A stretch of DNA of 6,967 bases from Planctomycetaceae bacterium (GTDB lineage: Bacteria > Planctomycetota > Planctomycetia > Isosphaerales > Isosphaeraceae). The stretch covers positions 1-6,967 of the forward strand of contig JAFANO010000506.1 in the NCBI GenBank assembly GCA_019232645.1. The letters run 5' to 3'. Made by a program: the position numbers and the translations under genes. Of this stretch, positions 5,595 to 6,967 are shown piece after piece (the stretch's first letter is position 1; each line of letters begins with the position of its first letter). The notes beneath the pieces were generated by a model, which saw only the letters and a program-made list of their open reading frames with translations, ran no database searches and was not told the origin of the DNA.

Positions 5595-5608
5595 CGCCTT
5601 GTTAGATT
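5579..5608 (+). promoter_or_regulatory. Putative promoter for nusA
   Basis: A consensus -35 box TTGACA (5579-5584) is followed 18 bp later by TAGATT (5603-5608), which matches TATAAT at four of six positions in a locally A/T-rich stretch. Transcription would start near 5615, leaving a leader of about 240 nt before nusA. The perfect -35 and the drop in GC content make this the best promoter candidate in the window. Confidence 0.6.
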
Positions 5609-5649
5609 AAACTTTGGGATTGTGCACGGATCGAAGTCCAATGCGGTCC

Positions 5650-5778
5650 TCGGGACCCGTCCCGACGCCTTTCAGACAAGTCAGAGGGGTGGCGGCGGGA
5701 GTCCCGGGAGGCGCCTCAAAGGCCGGCAATATATGGATGGATTGAGGGCACGAAACCGGAACCACGCCCCCCGGGGCG
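5650..5778 (+). promoter_or_regulatory. Structured nusA leader with two GC palindromes
   Basis: The presumed nusA leader contains TCGGGAC-CC-GTCCCGA (5650-5665), shortly after the expected transcription start, and CGCCCC-CC-GGGGCG (5765-5778). Both would fold into short, stable hairpins. No T-run follows either, and I recognise no known riboswitch. No rimP-like gene is present in this interval, although rimP precedes nusA in many bacteria. Open frames crossing the interval lack coding character. Confidence 0.35.
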
Positions 5779-5853
5779 GGGTCCTCGGCGAATCGCCCCC
5801 ATCAGCCGCACGACCGATTCCGGCCCGGCACGCCTCGCCTCGGAGGGAGTGGG

Positions 5854-6967
5854 ATGAGCGTCGATCTGGTCCGCATCGTTGATAGTATCCACCGCGATAA
5901 GAATATCTCCAAAGATCTTCTGTTCGAGGGGATCCAGTCGGCGCTCCAAACCGCGGCCAAGAAACACTACCCCGAGGCGAACGAGATCACGGTCAACATC
6001 GACCCCGAGTCGGGCCAGATCGACGCCACCAAGGATGGGGCGCGGATGGACCCGGCCGAGCTGGGGCGGATCGCCGCCCAGACGGCCAAGCAGGTCATCA
6101 TCCAGAAGATCCGCGAGGCGGAGCGCGACAGCCTCTTCGAGGAGTTCGAGGACCAGCGCGGCGACCTCATCACCGGCACCGTCCAGCGGTTCGAGGGGGG
6201 TGCCGTCACCGTCAACCTGGGCAAGACCGACGCGCTGCTGCCCCGCTCCGAGCAGATCCCGGGCGAGAGCCATCACCCCAACGAGCGGATCCGCGCGGTG
6301 ATCCTCGACGTCCGCAAGGTCGGCCAGCGGGTCAAGATCATCCTCAGCCGCACCCACCCCGACTTCGTCCGCCGCCTGTTCGAGCTCGAGATCCCCGAGA
6401 TCGCCGACCAGATCATCGCGATCCGCGCGCTGGCCCGCGAGGCGGGGTACCGCTCGAAGGTGGCCGTCAGCTCGATCGACTCCAAGGTCGACGCCGTCGG
6501 CGCCTGCGTCGGGGTCCGCGGGACCCGCATCAAGAACATCGTCGACGAGCTGGGGGGGGAGCGGATCGACATCGTCCGCTGGAACGAGTCGCTCCAGGTG
6601 TTGATCCCCAACGCCTTGCAGCCGGCCGAGATCGACGAGGTGATGCTCTGCCAGCTCCTGGGCCGGGCGATCGTCCTGGTCCGCGAGGACCAACTGTCGC
6701 TGGCCATCGGCCGCCGCGGGCAGAACGTCAGGCTCGCCTCGAAGCTGGTCGGCTGGGACATCGAGATCATGACCTCGGAGGAGCTCGACGAGCTGATCGA
6801 GAAAGCCGTCGCCGCCTTCACCCGGATCGAGGGGGTCGACACCAACCTCGCCGAGAAACTGGTCGAGCAGGGCATCCTGAGCTACGACGACCTGTCGGTC
6901 ATGGAAATCGCCGATCTGGTGAACACAATCGAGGATCTGGACGAAGAATTAGCCGTGGAAGTGGTCG
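5854..6967 (+). CDS. nusA: Transcription termination/antitermination factor NusA (3' end cut by window)
   Basis: NusA binds RNA polymerase and nascent RNA, modulating pausing, intrinsic termination and antitermination, including at rRNA operons. The first 371 codons are present without a frameshift. The N-terminal RNA-polymerase-binding domain spans about residues 1-100 ([18 protein letters not shown] near the start). The S1 domain spans about 101-168 ([20 protein letters not shown]). KH1 lies at about 190-250 with GVRG at 220-223. KH2 lies at about 265-310 with the near-invariant [18 protein letters not shown]. After KH2 the start of a helix-hairpin-helix-type C-terminal region is visible ([20 protein letters not shown]). 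The start at ATG 5854 is supported by GGAGGG (5842-5847), 6 nt upstream. It is divergent from the Fur-family/tatD operon. In most bacteria infB follows, which would lie just outside. Confidence 0.96.
   Translation, partial: MSVDLVRIVDSIHRDKNISKDLLFEGIQSALQTAAKKHYPEANEITVNIDPESGQIDATKDGARMDPAELGRIAAQTAKQVIIQKIREAERDSLFEEFEDQRGDLITGTVQRFEGGAVTVNLGKTDALLPRSEQIPGESHHPNERIRAVILDVRKVGQRVKIILSRTHPDFVRRLFELEIPEIADQIIAIRALAREAGYRSKVAVSSIDSKVDAVGACVGVRGTRIKNIVDELGGERIDIVRWNESLQVLIPNALQPAEIDEVMLCQLLGRAIVLVREDQLSLAIGRRGQNVRLASKLVGWDIEIMTSEELDELIEKAVAAFTRIEGVDTNLAEKLVEQGILSYDDLSVMEIADLVNTIEDLDEELAVEVV

Noticed and set aside
5716..6693. Minus-strand 325-aa frame opposite nusA
   Set aside because: It is an antisense shadow of nusA, rich in Leu, Asp and Val, with no motifs.

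Overview
The window is GC-rich and has strong codon bias towards G or C at third positions. It reads as a piece of a bacterial chromosome, most likely from the Planctomycetota and possibly the Isosphaeraceae. That assignment is an inference from three things: the style of the NusA, TatD and Fur-family proteins, the small orphan membrane protein, and the A/T-rich 21-bp tandem repeat. The repeat translates into heptads like ISNLRFQ, a pattern I associate from memory with spurious planctomycete ORFs. I could not run a database search to confirm it.

Left part (1-2830, + strand): a minimal Calvin-Benson module. A RuBisCO large subunit carries every catalytic residue of the family. After an 81-bp gap with a strong hairpin comes a phosphoribulokinase (PRK). 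These two enzymes are the ones specific to the cycle: PRK makes ribulose-1,5-bisphosphate and RuBisCO carboxylates it. No small-subunit gene lies between them or anywhere else in the window. The large subunit is form I-like through its core. It has a 7-residue shorter N-domain loop and a truncated C-terminus of form III style, so it is a candidate for the small-subunit-less lineages at the base of form I (I', I'', I-alpha). Such a RuBisCO in a planctomycete-like genome is the main point of interest.

Middle part (2830-3660): about 0.8 kb without a convincing gene. It holds an A/T-rich array of 21-bp palindromic units bounded by imperfect inverted copies of a GTGCGCTCT-containing sequence. It also holds a 9-bp hairpin and a 97-bp element with perfect 21-bp inverted repeats, each arm itself a small hairpin. 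These look like non-autonomous, MITE- or REP-like elements.

Right part (3658-6967): a small two-helix membrane protein on the minus strand, then a minus-strand pair made of a PerR/Fur-type regulator and a TatD-family metal-dependent hydrolase joined by an ATGA overlap. Divergently, on the plus strand, lies nusA, which runs off the window. The regulator and nusA transcripts appear to start from one shared 16-bp palindrome (TTGACAG-TG-CTGTCAA) that supplies a -35 box in each direction. The regulator keeps the PerR-type regulatory metal ligands but has lost three of the four cysteines of the structural zinc site.
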